Counted from the first letter of the stretch, positions 45,734 through 57,416 are shown. The stretch: DNA of 64,000 nt from Physcomitrium patens (GCF_000002425.4 NC_037275.1:8189777-8253776), one strand, 5' to 3'. Numbers and translations: made by a program. The notes: generated by a model from the sequence alone, not told the origin.

Positions 45734-46255
45734 TGTCAAGGACAAGAACTCGATGAAAGCTAAAGAGTAAGTGAGACTTTTCTCAAAAAGAAATAGGACA
45801 AAATATGTATATTAAGAAAGAAACTGGAATGGCTATTGCCAAAATACAAGAAAACTAGAGACCCTTGAAACTAGACTAGAAGCAAGAAAGGAGTTGACAA
45901 GAGTGAAGAGGGCTTCACTCTTGCCTCTATATATACTATCTAACTAGAAGCCACGTGGCGATGTTCTATAAGACCTCCAATATATGTTCTTTCTAGGCCA
46001 CATGCCTTTGCTTGCAAGGCAAGTTTTCTATGGATGGACCACGTAGTTAGCTTGTTCTTTAAGCTTCTAACATGCGTGGCACATGGCTAACTTGTTGACC
46101 AAGTTTCTAACCTAAAAGTCAACTATAGACTCCTATAAAGTCAAAGCAGCGTCTATGAAGCTTCTAAGAAGCTTCTCTAGAAGATATTACACAATTAACC
46201 TACTTTTACATACTTTTATCTATTCATATAGGTAATTATATGTATGTCCGTGACA
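45734..46255 (-). repeat. 5' LTR of element 2
   Basis: On the minus strand starts TGTCACGGAC at 46255 and ends CTTGACA at 45734. The U3 part has paired GAAGCTTC heat-shock-like half-sites (46157-46177) and several TTGAC W-box cores (for example 46094-46099), both of which are stress-promoter motifs by known consensus only. Confidence 0.97.
45894..45935 (-). promoter_or_regulatory. TATA box and predicted RNA start of element 2
   Basis: TATATATA at 45935-45928 on the minus strand; ACTCTTGTCAA begins at 45904, 31 nt from the first T. Same geometry as in element 1. Confidence 0.75.
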
Positions 46256-46834
46256 GAAGGTACCTACATAGAATGTGCTGCCATAAAAAGATGAATTGAC
46301 AAGAGATAAACTTTTAGCTATTAGAATTCAACAACTAGAGCAAAGACCAAAAGATGTGCAAATATCATTAAAAAGATTAAAAAAGGCATGGTTACAAAAC
46401 AAGGTGTGATTTGATAAGCAACATCAATTGAGACCTAAAGCAATTAAAAAAAGTGATTAGACATTGGTCTATGATAGTAGCTTAGACAATCAACATAGTT
46501 CTTTAAGAAAGTTTTTTAAACAATGGTTTGGACCATGTTTGATAACAATCATACATGATAATATAACTTATTCATTACGAGAATTGGATGGAACAAGGTT
46601 AAAAATACCAGTTGTAGAGAAGCGAGTAAAGATATTCAAACAAAAATAAATAGAAATAAATATAAAAGACCTTGTTGATGACACAAATCTTCCAAGAAAA
46701 GAAGATGAATTTCACTTGAATAGCAAAAATGATGAGAAAGATTTGGATGAAGGTATGGAGAACATAATCTGAATCAAACAAGGTTTGGATTATTTGGTGC
46801 ATATTGGAGAATATACAAGTATAGAGGAGGTAGA
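46256..46834 (+). pseudogene. Element 3 integrase relic, second part, and polypurine tract
   Basis: Resumes the element 3 pol: RDKLLAIRIQQLEQRPKDVQ, then TLVYDSSLDNQHSSLRKF, KQWFGPCLI and YSLRELDGTRLKIPVVEKRV. The W-F-G-P block and L-R-E-L-D-G-T-R end are a typical gypsy integrase C-terminus. AGAGGAGGTAGA just before 46835 is the polypurine tract. Confidence 0.85.
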
Positions 46835-46944
46835 TGTTGTATAGTAACACAACTATATGGTGAAAAATAAAAATATAGATGTCGTTATAGAAGAGCCTAG
46901 TAGCAAGATGTGATAGAAAAACAAAGATCAATGATAGGAAGGTA

Positions 46945-49482
46945 TGTGAAATAAAATAAACCTCCACTAGTTGGAAGTTTATTCTAATTCACAATAAGTG
47001 AATTAACCATTTTGTCCTTAGAATTTTAGCTCCTAATTAAATCTTAATCAATTAACTCTTAACCTCTTTAAATCTCCCACGTGTGAAGTGAAAATAACCT
47101 CTACTAATTGGAGTTATTCTTAATTCATAACAATAGACGATGTTATTTTGACATCAATAAGGTCTATTCATCCATCATTAATAATTCATCCATGATCAAA
47201 TATTCATCCATATTTAAAAGTTCATCTTCGATTGAAATTCCATTTAATAATTTCATCCAAAATCCTAATTCTATCAAAACTCTAATTTAGTGTCTTCTTG
47301 AGAACCTTGAATTCAACTGGTGATCTTTTATTGATAATGGTTTTGGGAGAAGTCGCTGCCTCCACTGCCTTGCACCTTGAATTGTTGCATATGAAGGAAA
47401 ATCTGATCTCATGGAGGAATGGAATCTACATCTACCTGCTTCAATTGCATCGTCAATCGCTTAACTTCGCAACTTCGCCCTTGATGCCCTTAGCTTTGTA
47501 ATGTGGTTGTGAATTAAATTCAGTTGACATTCTTCGAACAATTGAGATGCACTACATTCCGCCTATTTCTAGCCAGTTCTTCAACTACATAGCTAGTGCA
47601 CAACCTGATGGAAAAAAATGACCGCTGAACCCCGTCCGTTCTGCCTATTATTTCATAATCCAGTGAAGCTGATGAAGAAGGGATGTTAGGACTCCGATCC
47701 TGCTGAAATCCTCCGCCTCAATCGAGCTGGTCGGCAATCTTGCCCATGCCAAGTAGTACCACCTCAAGCTGCTCACCGAGCAAAAGAACACCGGAAGCAG
47801 GTCAAGGTTGCATGACAATCCACGAGGCTTCCAACCACACACAAGGAAAGAAACAAAACAGCCCAATCACAGCTCCTCTACCACAACTCGTCGCAGCACG
47901 CATCTACACACTTCGCTAGGTAGCTCAAATCAAGGGCGACCCCCCAACCAACCACGAAATCACCCAGGCTCTTGCTTCCTCACAGAGTCACAGAGATCTA
48001 GGAAAAACAGTGTTGGATTGGGAAGGGAAGAGAGTCGGAACTAGAGCTAACGGTACCACCGCAGCCCATGTAAGAGCGCCTCACGCCTCACTCCAGTCAC
48101 ACCGCAGCATGATCTAGCCACCGCTGCGACACACCTTCGTTGAGAAAAAATTCCACCCTAGAACCGTAGTGGATTGTTGCCACTTCCTACGCCTAGACAA
48201 CTCAAACCGTCGCCACGCTGCAATCGGCTCTTTGCTTGCACCAAAGCCAAAAGATAGAGAAGCATGTCGTTGTGGCTCCATTCGACACAATGTCAATGAC
48301 AACGACAACACCAAGGGATTAACAACGCTGATCTCAACAACAATAACAAAATCGTACCGCAGCAACAAAGACGTGGACAGTTATTGCTCGCTCGGCCGCT
48401 TCGAATTCAAGACTAGTTCTAGGGAAGACAAGAATCGAAAATAAAAGAAGAACAAAACAGGAAGTACTGCCCCGTAGCAAGTCAACAGGCAGAAGAATTC
48501 TAGCAGGGAGGCGACTCCGAAGCGCTCAAAACTCATGCAAATGAAGGAAACAAAAAACAAAAGAAAAACCCGAGATCTGCCTAATGCGAAACTCTTCCAC
48601 GGCACACACCACCAACTTGCTTCTCGCTCGAGACGAATCTTCACATCGGGTCGCCTCCAATCAGCTCAATTCTAAATAGTGGCTGCTCGTGACAGCGTGA
48701 AGAGGAGAAAACAATAAGTAGTGGGCCTCTGTAGCCGCTTCAGGCCACAGAATCCACAGGAGCAGGAGCAATGCTCCACCGCAGCACCTCCCAGAACAAC
48801 TTATACAAAAATATGCAAGGAACAAACAACGCCTTTGTCCACAAATTTCGGAGCTCCACCCGAACACCAGAGGAAAAAAATTAGAGAGAGCTTGATCCCA
48901 ATGCAATACTTGAACTTCTGCAGCACCTCGATTACACCAACTCCACACTGCACAGGCACGTCAAAGAAATACAGAGGGCAAACTCCGTCTCGATCGGAGC
49001 ACGTGAAGGGAACAGAAAAAAATTTCCAAAAATTTTCAGAGCTTGTGAAGACGTGAAAAAAAAAAAAAAAAAAAAAAAAACCCCGAAAAAAAAACAAGAG
49101 AGCGGGATCTGGGCGGCCGGACCCCTATCGATGAAGAGGCTGCCGCCATTCCTGGGCAGCCTCTTGCCCTTACTGATCATCCTTCTATTTTTATATATTT
49201 TTTCTTTCTTTTTCTTATCTTTTTCTTTTCTTTTTCTTTTCTTTTTCTTGACACCAAGACTACTTCCCTTGGTACTTCATTTAATATTAGCTAACTAAAA
49301 AATATATTCTTTATAGAATTTTTCTTACTAAATTCTATTCTAAGTTGCATGTCCACTATTAGCAATCTATTTTTTTATTTTTTTCTAAAATTCTACCACT
49401 AACTCACAAATTTTGTGATTTTAAGCACAATAAGTACATTTTTTATACTAAATATCCAAGTGAGTCAATTCAGTGACTCACA
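46945..49482 (+). mobile_element. Family-D LTR-like insert, copy 2, GC-rich
   Basis: 2538 bp starting TGTGAAATAA and ending GACTCACA, flanked by AGGTA (46940-46944) and AGATA (49483-49487), a target duplication with one transition. No retroelement proteins inside, so it is probably a solo LTR of a large-LTR element. The middle (47.3-49.2 kb) is far richer in GC than the other two copies. It has a 22-A run at 49059-49080, a hairpin and a long pyrimidine tract. Several open frames of 60-110 codons on both strands look like chance. Confidence 0.75.
49135..49164 (+). repeat. Hairpin conserved in family-D repeats
   Basis: A perfect 10-bp stem, AGAGGCTGCC and GGCAGCCTCT, around a 10-nt loop. The equivalents at 22998-23025 and 52872-52899 keep most of the pairing; the latter changes GGCTGCC to GGTTGTC and its partner to GGCAACC, one compensated pair and one G-U pair. 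Confidence 0.75.
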
Positions 49483-50115
49483 AGATAATAAATGGTTTAG
49501 TCTTAATACTACCTTTCAAAGAAAGAGCTTTTATTTGCTTTATAGGAGCATAAATGGCTCAAATCAAAGTAAATGAGATAAGTAATTAAAAAAGATATGT
49601 TTAGAAAGAAATTATCAATAGGTTCAAGCAAAAACTACTTCAAAATATTGAATATTAATACCTAGAGAGGACCAATTGTCAACTTGGATCAAAATGAGAT
49701 CGTAAGGCACAAAACTATGTACCTACCACAATTTTGAGGTTGTTTAGTAAATAGAAGAGTAGAATTGAAAGCAGACTAGTAAAGAGATTTTTGAGCATTG
49801 GTTTTATGTCAATGGAGTCAATATTTAATTTTTTGGAGATTTTCAAAGTTAATAATATTTTTGGTTGGATTAGATTTTATAAAATAAAATTATGTTTACA
49901 AAATTGTGGATTTTTTGAGTTTTATAGTGTTTGTACAAGTGAATTTAAACATTGTGTTAGTGTTCTAGTTGTTAATGTGTGTGAAAATTTTGAGGTCAAT
50001 TAAATAATTAGATTGAAGTGTGTGAAGGTTTTTGTAGATTGAGGTCTCAAAAATTGAAATTTTAGAGTCAATGAATATTTTTTTAAATCTTTAGCAATCT
50101 ATTGATTGGATTGAA

Positions 50116-50146
<31 letters not shown>

Positions 50147-50833
50147 GTGGAAACTAGACTTGATTTTCCACATCTTCAACAAAATTATCAATTTTTTTAA
50201 GCAAAAAGTATATTTTGGAGATAATTCAATGATTTGAAAAGGAGGTATTTGCACTAGAATTTCAACATTGAGATTAGAGAAGGATGTGGATCAATACCTG
50301 AGTAGAATTTAGGATTGATTTTTTATTAGGTAAGTCCAATCTTCTTCAAATTTGGTGTGCTTATTGCCGACTTAATTATTAATAGGTGTATAAAATATAA
50401 TATAATTGATAAATATTGAAGTTTTCAATTACCTAAGATTAGATTAATTTTATTAGGATTTGATTTAGGATTTAGAAATTAGTTAGGATTTAGGATTTTC
50501 TTAGAATTTAGTTAGAATTTGACTTAGGATTTAAGTAAGGACTATTAGGATTGTAACTAGGATTAAAGTAAGATTTTTTTGAAATTTATTTAAGATATAT
50601 TTTAGATTTTATTTTAATACTTTGTTTGAATTTCTTTATAATTTCTTCATGTTTTTTTTGTAATTACTTTGAGGATTCTTTTTATTGATCAAAGCTTGAT
50701 TAACATTGTTAAGATTTAATTGGAATTATTTAAGATTCTATTAGAATTAAAATCATGTTATTGCCATACTCCTTCTATCTTCTATAGCTAGGTGCTTGGT
50801 GCATTTTCAAGCAAGGCTTCACGTAATTCAACA

Positions 50834-51326
50834 CCAATACATACTCTAGAACTTCAAGGCAAAAAGATGTATGTGAATGGCTCTTTAACATGTAATAATA
50901 TTTTCAACTATCTAAAGCAAATACCACCAAAGGAATTATTTATGTTACTAGCTATTTAAGAGGTGTGGCAATCATTTGGTGGCAATATTAAGTTCAAAGC
51001 TATGGAACTTAAGGTGGATTTTGTGACTGGGAGGAGTTTGAGACCAAGTTTAGAAGTCAATTTTGACCCATCAATGCAAAGAAGATAGCACACAATCAAC
51101 TAACTAATCTTATATAATCTAAGTCAATTTAAAATTATGTCTCTTGATTCAAGTTTCTATATCTCTAAATTGACAATATTTTAGAGGTAGAGATGATAGA
51201 TTGATTTATACAAAGATTGAAACTTGTGGTCCAATAAGAAGTAAAATTAAGGGATTCATAAACATTTGAGGAGGCAATTAGGATTGCAGAGAAGATCAAT
51301 GCTATAGATTTCAAAAACCATAGAGC
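50834..51326 (+). pseudogene. Element 4 gag, second part
   Basis: Broken frames give QKDVCEWLFNM, YFQLSKANTTKGIIYVTSYL, RGVAIIWWQ, WEEFETKFRSQF, INAKKIAHNQLTNLI and TFEEAIRIAEKINAIDFKNH: a typical gypsy gag core. It ends at AGAGC (51322-51326), the target site of family-D copy 3. Confidence 0.82.
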
Positions 51327-53365
51327 ACGACCTATAGTGATCCAATAAGAATTAATTTTATTTATTTATTTTAATTTTTATTATCAAAAGGACTCAAAAT
51401 CCTTGGCTATGATTACTTTGATGCAAACATCTTGCTGTGATGCATGACCATTCCCATGTAGACCTCCGGTGCCATTAATAATAATGGAGATCATGACACC
51501 TACCAAAATCGTTCTAGTGAATGTAAGACCTTGTCTTAGATATTTTATCGCTTGCTTGTTTGGCCTTTTTGTAAGGATGGAGTGGCACCTCAATTGCCTT
51601 GTGATAACCAAAATTGGTACTCAAAGTTATAAGGGTATCAAAAGATAATGTGGACATTGTAGTGTTATAAAAAAATTGCATCACAATAAGATAATTAAGA
51701 TTTAAGTATTGATTTGTTCATAGGCTATCCTCTAGCTAGGTTATTGATATATCAATACTTAAGCTATATACTTGATTTTTTACTATGCCTTGTTTGATGC
51801 CAAAGTTCCTTGATTGCCATATAATTTCTTAATAATTCAAACTATTGTAATATTACCTAGTCATTAGAACTTCAAGATATTGCCAACTTCTAATTAGATT
51901 GAATAATAAAAAATTTGATTAGCTAAATCCTATATTATAGTGACATATGAGCTTGTATGATAAGCTCTTTGATTGAATAATAATGGCCTCAGTGCCCTCA
52001 GCTTCATGTACCTCATATTTTGGTCATTTATGGGGCCATTATTAGTCTTGTATCCAAATGTCTTTTGCATGCACTACGTAATAAGGGAATCCAAAAAAAA
52101 AAAAAAAAAAAATCCCTGAAGCACTATTGAAGTTGTTCCAACCAATGAACAATTACTGCCAAGCCTTTCTAAAGGACATGTTTGATTCTCAAATTGGTAT
52201 TATCATAGTACACAATATATTCAACCACAATGCTAGGGTGGTTATTGCCAAAACTTACAAAACTACAAGACGATGACAACAAAAAAATAGCGAGTATTAT
52301 TGGATAACAATCAAAGAAAGAAAAAAAGCTACTCTTTATTGAGATCACTGCTGCTATAGATCTTTATGCTTTGCTTTGCTAAGATAACTAATGCACCACC
52401 AGATTCAAGACCACCAACCTTCTTGCTACATCCAAACAAGGAAGAGGACATAGCCAAACATTGGTTGCAAAAAGAAGAAAAAAAAATAAAATAAAAAAAA
52501 TGAAAGTACATTATTGATGCAGACTCTGTTTCTACTTACTTCATTATATCACAATATAAGCCACTAATTTTACATGACACCATTGCCTTCACAATTGATC
52601 ACAAGCGCAGCCACTCCATAATAGTATATCAATAGCGCCAGCTTGAAGCTTCTTTTGAGCCATTGGTAACATCAATAATGATAAAAAAAATAAAAAAAAA
52701 ATATTACAACATTATTGCACATATCGTGCACACTTGGAAGAAAACACGTTCCAAAAAGAGATACAGAGCAATCAAAGCTCAAATTTTTAACAACCAAAAA
52801 ATAAAAAAAAAATAAATAAAAAAAAAATAAAAAATAAAAAATCTGGGGTAGGTTGGACTCCTATCAATGAGGAGGTTGTCGCTATTCAAGGGCAACCTCT
52901 CGCCTTCTTAATCAGCTTTTATATTTTTATTTATTTTTATTTTTTATTTTATTTTATTTTTCTTTTGTTTTGTTTCTTTTTCTTTTCTTCTATCTTTTTT
53001 TTCTTTCTTTTTCTTTTCTATTTTTTTATTTCTTTTGATCTTTTTATTTTATTTATTTTTATTTTTTAATATATTTTTTTAATATAAAACCTATATACCT
53101 ATATATATATATATATATTAAGAAATATTAATAAAATAAAGTTTTTTTTTTATACCAAGACTATTTTTCTTGGTCCTTTATCTAATATTAGCTAACTAAA
53201 AACATATATTTTATGTAGAATTTTTCTTACTAATCTCTTTTCTAGATTGTATGTCTATTATTGGCAATCTATTTTTCATTTTTTCCTGAAATTCTACTAT
53301 TAATTTATAAAATCTGTGATTTTTTATACTAAATATTCAAGTAAGTCAATTTAGTGACTCATACA
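51327..53365 (+). mobile_element. Family-D LTR-like insert, copy 3
   Basis: About 2.04 kb between two copies of AGAGC (51322-51326 and 53366-53370); removing it restores N-H-R-A-S-A-R-N in gag. The right end (gtcaatttagtgactcat) matches copies 1 and 2. It includes poly(A) runs, the hairpin and a (TA)n run. The left end does not start with TG, so it may be altered or truncated. Confidence 0.7.
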
Positions 53366-55056
53366 AGAGCTAGTGCTAGGAATAGTTGTTGTTTCTTAAA
53401 GACAAACAACATGGCCTCAGACAACTATAAAAATGATTGACTAGTATATCTAATAAGTTGATTGAAAGGACTTGGTATGGATTGCAACTCTACCAAAAAT
53501 TACATCTTTACTAGGATTGCTGATTGATTTGAGATTAAAACCAAGGTCAATAAAGAAGAGAGTATATACCTAGTAGATGATCAATAAAACATATTAAATG
53601 AGATATATAAAGAAGAAACCTTAAGATTAAGTGACATCTATGCTCTAAGGAGAAGTTTAGGAAAATAAAGCTGAAATATGATGTTATCCTTAATATGCTA
53701 AGGCTAGATGTGGAAAATAAGTAATTTGATTGACTAGGAAGGATAATTTTTTGCAAAGTTGCTAGATTCAAGGTAATTCTTTATACCTTTGTATCAAGTG
53801 AGATAAAAAAATAATCTATAGCTAAAAGCTTATTTGTAGAAAAGATCTTTATAAAGAAGCAAATATAATATAAGTAATTAATACATATGGTGGTTTCAAA
53901 ACTTGCTTTAATCATAGAAAATGCAACCAAAGGAATAGAATGAATAGAATAACTTATATGTAAATATTAGAATATCTTTTTAATTAATTTACCTACTGAC
54001 ATGCCACTTCATCAAGGTGCCCTTTTCAAATAGAACTATTACTTAAGGCCAAACTAATAAATTGGCCTATTTATTATGTAATACCAAATAAACTTGAAGA
54101 ACTGCAAAAGATATTAGACTAATTCTTTAAGAAGGATCTCATTCAAGAAAATACATCACTTTGGAGATCATCTGTACTATTTGCACCTAAAAAAGATAGT
54201 TGATTCACGTTTGCATCAACTATTGAGGCCTTAATAATTAGATTGTCAAGAATATATATCCACTTCTACATGTAGATAATCTTTATGACCAACTTTGAAT
54301 TGCAACTATCTTAATCAAATTAGATCTTTAGAATAGCTATTGACAGATGCTTATTATAAAAGAAGATATAAAAAAGATGTCCTTTTCTATGTACTATGGA
54401 TATTTTGAATGACTTGTTTTATCTTTTGGCCTTACCAATGCTCCAGCCTCTTTTATAAGTTACATAAATAAATTATTTGAGATCTTTTGGATAAGTATAT
54501 AATTATCTTCATCAATCATATCCTAATCTATAATAAAATCCTTAAAAAGCATAAGAAATATCTATGGAAAGTATTGTGTCAGCTATAAGATAGTCATTTT
54601 TATTGCAAGCAATCAAAATATGAACTTTGGAAGTTGGAGGTCACATCTTTGAGGGATGTCATGTCTTTTGAAGGCATGCACATAGAATAAGATAAAGTAA
54701 AAGTGGTGGAGGATTGACTAACCTCCAAAGATACTTTTGAAGTCTATTCATTTTTAAGCCTTGCTGAATATTATTGTTGTTTCATTTGGTTATTTGTACA
54801 CATTATTACATCACTAATAAGCTTGTTGCAAAAGGATGCCTTATTTTAATGGAAGCTAGAGCAAAAAAGAGCCTTTAATAAGTTGAAAGGAGCATTCATT
54901 ATAGCTCCAATATTGCAATTGTACGAACTTAACCTTTCTTATATACTTGACATTGATACTTCTGACTTTATTATTGATGCACGTCTTCAACAAGACTTTA
55001 GTAGGAGCCTTCAACCTATGGTGTATGAATCATAGAAGCTCAAAAGGATAGAGCGC
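53366..55056 (+). pseudogene. Element 4 gag end, reverse transcriptase and RNase H relic
   Basis: After gag remnants (53370-53800), RT pieces appear from about 53990: LPTDMPLHQGALF, FAPKKDS near 54185, SFGLTNAPA-like LSFGLTNAPASF near 54415, and a ruined Y-x-D-D site (IIIFINHILIYN). RNase H begins with LDIDTSDFIIDARL near 54950 and stops at GAGCGC, where the family-B LTR is inserted. Confidence 0.78.
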
Positions 55057-56322
55057 TGTCGTACTGTAAATACTTACAGTAAGTAAAAATTAGCTAAAAC
55101 ATATTATATGTTGATAAATCTAGATGTGTGTTAGAGTGGCTAGTAGATTAAATTAAAAGGAGTTGGTATAAGAAAGTTTACTTTGTTTCTTTACTTCTTT
55201 TGATTTTGACATTAAAATATATATATATATATATATATATAGAACCTAAATATTTAGTATGAAGCCTTGGGAGAAGGTGGAAACCTAAGGATGAAAATCT
55301 AAACTAGTAGGAGGCTAATTGGAAGGGATGAAAGCAAGGCATGGTCGGATGAAGGCAAGGAATGGGGAACTTCATCCCTATTGGTCGAATACCATGCCCA
55401 ATGGATTTTGAGGAGGCTGCCTGCAATCTTAAGACGGGTTTCGGCGACTTCAAAGAGAGCATTTGGAGATTACAAGCTAGAGTTGTAAATTTTAGGATTT
55501 GGGGTACAATTTTTGTGCAAAAATTAGAGGATTTGGAGTTAGGATGAAAAAGTTATAGCCATTTGAAGTTAAGGTGTTTATTTAAGACATACTGTTACTC
55601 TTTTGAGGGTACGAGGAGTTTTACAATAGCTTTTGAAGATCGGAAGGTGAGACTGGAACGGCGATTTCAAGGCCTACATCTTTTATAAAAGAATTATTGC
55701 TTTTGGAGTTTATATGAAGGAGTTATAAGGAGTTGAAGGCGGTGCTTCCAAATCAAAGGCAGTAAGTAAGTGATTTTGTTTGTAGTAATGGTTGGAGCCA
55801 TAACTTGAGTATTCGGATGAATTTTTGGCTCAAACTTTTGGAGAATGTAAATTTTTGTGTTAAAAAGCTATAAATACAAATTTCGTGGCATTTGAGCTTA
55901 TATTTTGTGAGATATGAAGAAAATTGCACGCAGATGTATAAAGACAAGGGTTTGAAGCGACTATTAGGGTTTTCAAGATATCTCAAGATCTGCAACGAAT
56001 TTGCTGTTGAAATTTGTTATAGAAGTTAATAAGAATATATCAGTACCTCATGTAAAATTTGAGTTTGTTTGGATGGTCGGATTAGGAGATATGAGGAGTT
56101 GAAGTTCGGAAAAATCTCCACATAAGAATAAACAAGGTTTTAGAAGATTTTATTATATTTTGGAAGTTGTGGGTTACTTGAGGATTGTGTATTTGGTGTA
56201 ATTACTCAAAAAGGAAAAATTATATATAAAATTAGGGCTTTCTTTATTTTCAAGCTTCATTGAATAATTAGTGACAACTAGAAGCCCAGAGTTTTTTGAG
56301 GCAAACTCTCTCTACCCCAATA
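55057..56322 (+). repeat. Solo LTR of gypsy family B, copy b, inside element 4
   Basis: Starts TGTCGTACTG and ends near CTACCCCAATA. Flanks are AGCGC on the left and AACGC on the right, a target duplication with one transition. Removing it rejoins the RNase H reading E-R to N-Y-S-I-Y-D-Q. It contains a (TA)n run and TATA-like sequence near 55215. The end could be two bases earlier. Confidence 0.8.
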
Positions 56323-56726
56323 ACGCAATTATTCTATATATGATCAAAAGACACTAACAATTATACATGCCACAAAAATGTGGCACCACTATTTGTTGAA
56401 GAAGTCAGTGACTATTTAAACTGATCATTGGCCTTTATTATATGATCTATATTTAAAAACTATAAAATCACAACATCATTATTGAAAAGAATAATTACAG
56501 CTCTTTGACATTTAGCTTGAACATGAGTATAAAATGGGTAGAAATTGGTTTTTATAAGACATTGGTTAGATATTGATAAAATTGATTAATCATCTATCAG
56601 GCAATCAATTCAAGAAGTAGGATAGATAATTTAATCAAAAATAGTGGTTAAATAAGAAATATTGGTTGGAATCACTATTTTAGAATAAGTATAAATTGAT
56701 TGAAGAAGAAGTAGAAAGGGCCAAAT
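56323..56726 (+). pseudogene. Element 4 RNase H continuation
   Basis: NYSIYDQKTLTIIHATKMWH, then HYLLKKSVTI, stop, TDHWPLLYDLYLKTIKS: the gypsy RNase H pattern (Y-x-x-x-D-x-E-x-L-A-I, then T-D-H). Fades toward the LTR of element 5. Confidence 0.72.
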
Positions 56727-57397
56727 TGTGATAGTCATGAGCTGGGATAAGTTCGGTGCTACCTCTTGTTTTTATTTTCTTTATAGAAGAAAGGTAATGG
56801 ATAGATTTTGAATAATGTGAAGTAAAATTTTATAATGAAAGAGAGATTTGATTTATTTGATGTCAAATGAGAAATTAAAGTTATTATATGCTAAATTATA
56901 AGTGAAAAATTGAAGAATTGAGAATTGAAGATGTTTGTGAAGTATAAATATGAATAGGAAAAATATAATATATTGATTATAAAAAATTGAGAGTATTCTA
57001 TAAGAAGAAGTCTGTAGATTCTGTAATTGTATGAAGTAAATTACTGAGAATGACAATTAATTTTGGAGAATTTTAGTGATTGGATTATGAAATATTTTAT
57101 GTAGTTATTTAAGATAGTACAATATTACATATTATTGTTATAAGTTTGGAGAGGAGAAGAGATAAAGAAGGCATAAGATAGAACTATTAATTGTAATATT
57201 TTATTTGTTAGAAGAGGAATTGATAGAATGTGGAAGGCATTGTAGCATTCTTGGGTGTTTTTAGCAGATTATAAGAAAGTTAATTATGTGACCCTAATGT
57301 GTAAACTTATATGGATAGTCTTTCCTTGTATTTGAATTCCTATTACACGTTTATTCTAGAAAGGTATTAGAAAAGTAAATAAAATAAAAATTATATT
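56727..57397 (+). repeat. 5' LTR of element 5
   Basis: Starts TGTGATAGTCATGAGC and ends just before the primer site. Borders are inferred from the start signal and primer site since the second LTR is missing. Confidence 0.55.
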
Positions 57398-57398
57398 T

Positions 57399-57416
57399 TG
57401 GTGCCACTGATGGGGA
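57399..57416 (+). promoter_or_regulatory. Primer binding site of element 5
   Basis: TGGTGCCACTGATGGGGA resembles the TGGCGCCxTTGCCGGGGA primer site used by many plant Tat/Athila-like gypsy elements, with transitions. Confidence 0.6.

Larger units (their letters stand above)
39937..46255 (-). mobile_element. Element 2: intact, very young chromodomain gypsy retrotransposon
   Basis: 6319 bp on the minus strand with LTRs of 522 and 524 bp that differ by one transition and one 2-bp indel. Target duplication GAAGG (39932-39936 and 46256-46260) is perfect. Gag, pol and a third ORF are all open, and the catalytic residues I can check are present. It resembles element 1 in order, leader, primer site and all three ORFs, yet differs enough in sequence to be a separate family or subfamily. 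By structure it could be recently active. Confidence 0.96.
26980..50833 (+). mobile_element. Element 3: decayed gypsy element with three later insertions
   Basis: Two LTRs (26980-34559 interrupted by element 1; 46835-50833 interrupted by family-D copy 2) match along their lengths and are about 1.43 and 1.46 kb once inserts are removed. Internal region 34560-46834 holds gag, protease, reverse transcriptase, RNase H and integrase relics, split by element 2. The target duplication in the element 4 gag is CCTAA at 26975-26979 and CCAA (one base lost) at 50834. Confidence 0.85.
46835..50833 (+). repeat. 3' LTR of element 3, interrupted by family-D copy 2
   Basis: 46835-46944 and 49483-50833 join to match the 5' LTR (26980-27879 plus 34029-34559): both begin TGTTGTATAGTAACACAAC, share 'tcaaagaaagagctt' and 'agaggaccaattgtcaac', and end CAACA. 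It includes a run of about 30 T near 50118-50146. Confidence 0.85.
26252..56726 (+). mobile_element. Element 4: decayed gypsy element hosting most later insertions
   Basis: Pieces in order: 5' LTR 26252-26706, gag 26840-26979, gag continued 50834-51326, gag/pol 53366-55056, RNase H continued 56323 to about 56726. The reading continues across each gap (K-P-N to T-Y-S; N-H-R-A to S-A-R-N; E-R to N-Y-S), so the gaps are insertions of element 3, family-D copy 3 and a solo family-B LTR. No 3' LTR was found; element 5 begins at 56727. Confidence 0.8.

Noticed and set aside
49059-49080. Poly(A) run as a retroposon (LINE or SINE) tail
   Set aside because: The run lies inside a family-D repeat at the same place in other copies, not at the end of an insertion.
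47298-49298. Several open frames of 60-110 codons in the GC-rich part of family-D copy 2
   Set aside because: They overlap on both strands and are not kept in the other family-D copies, so they are probably chance frames in LTR sequence.
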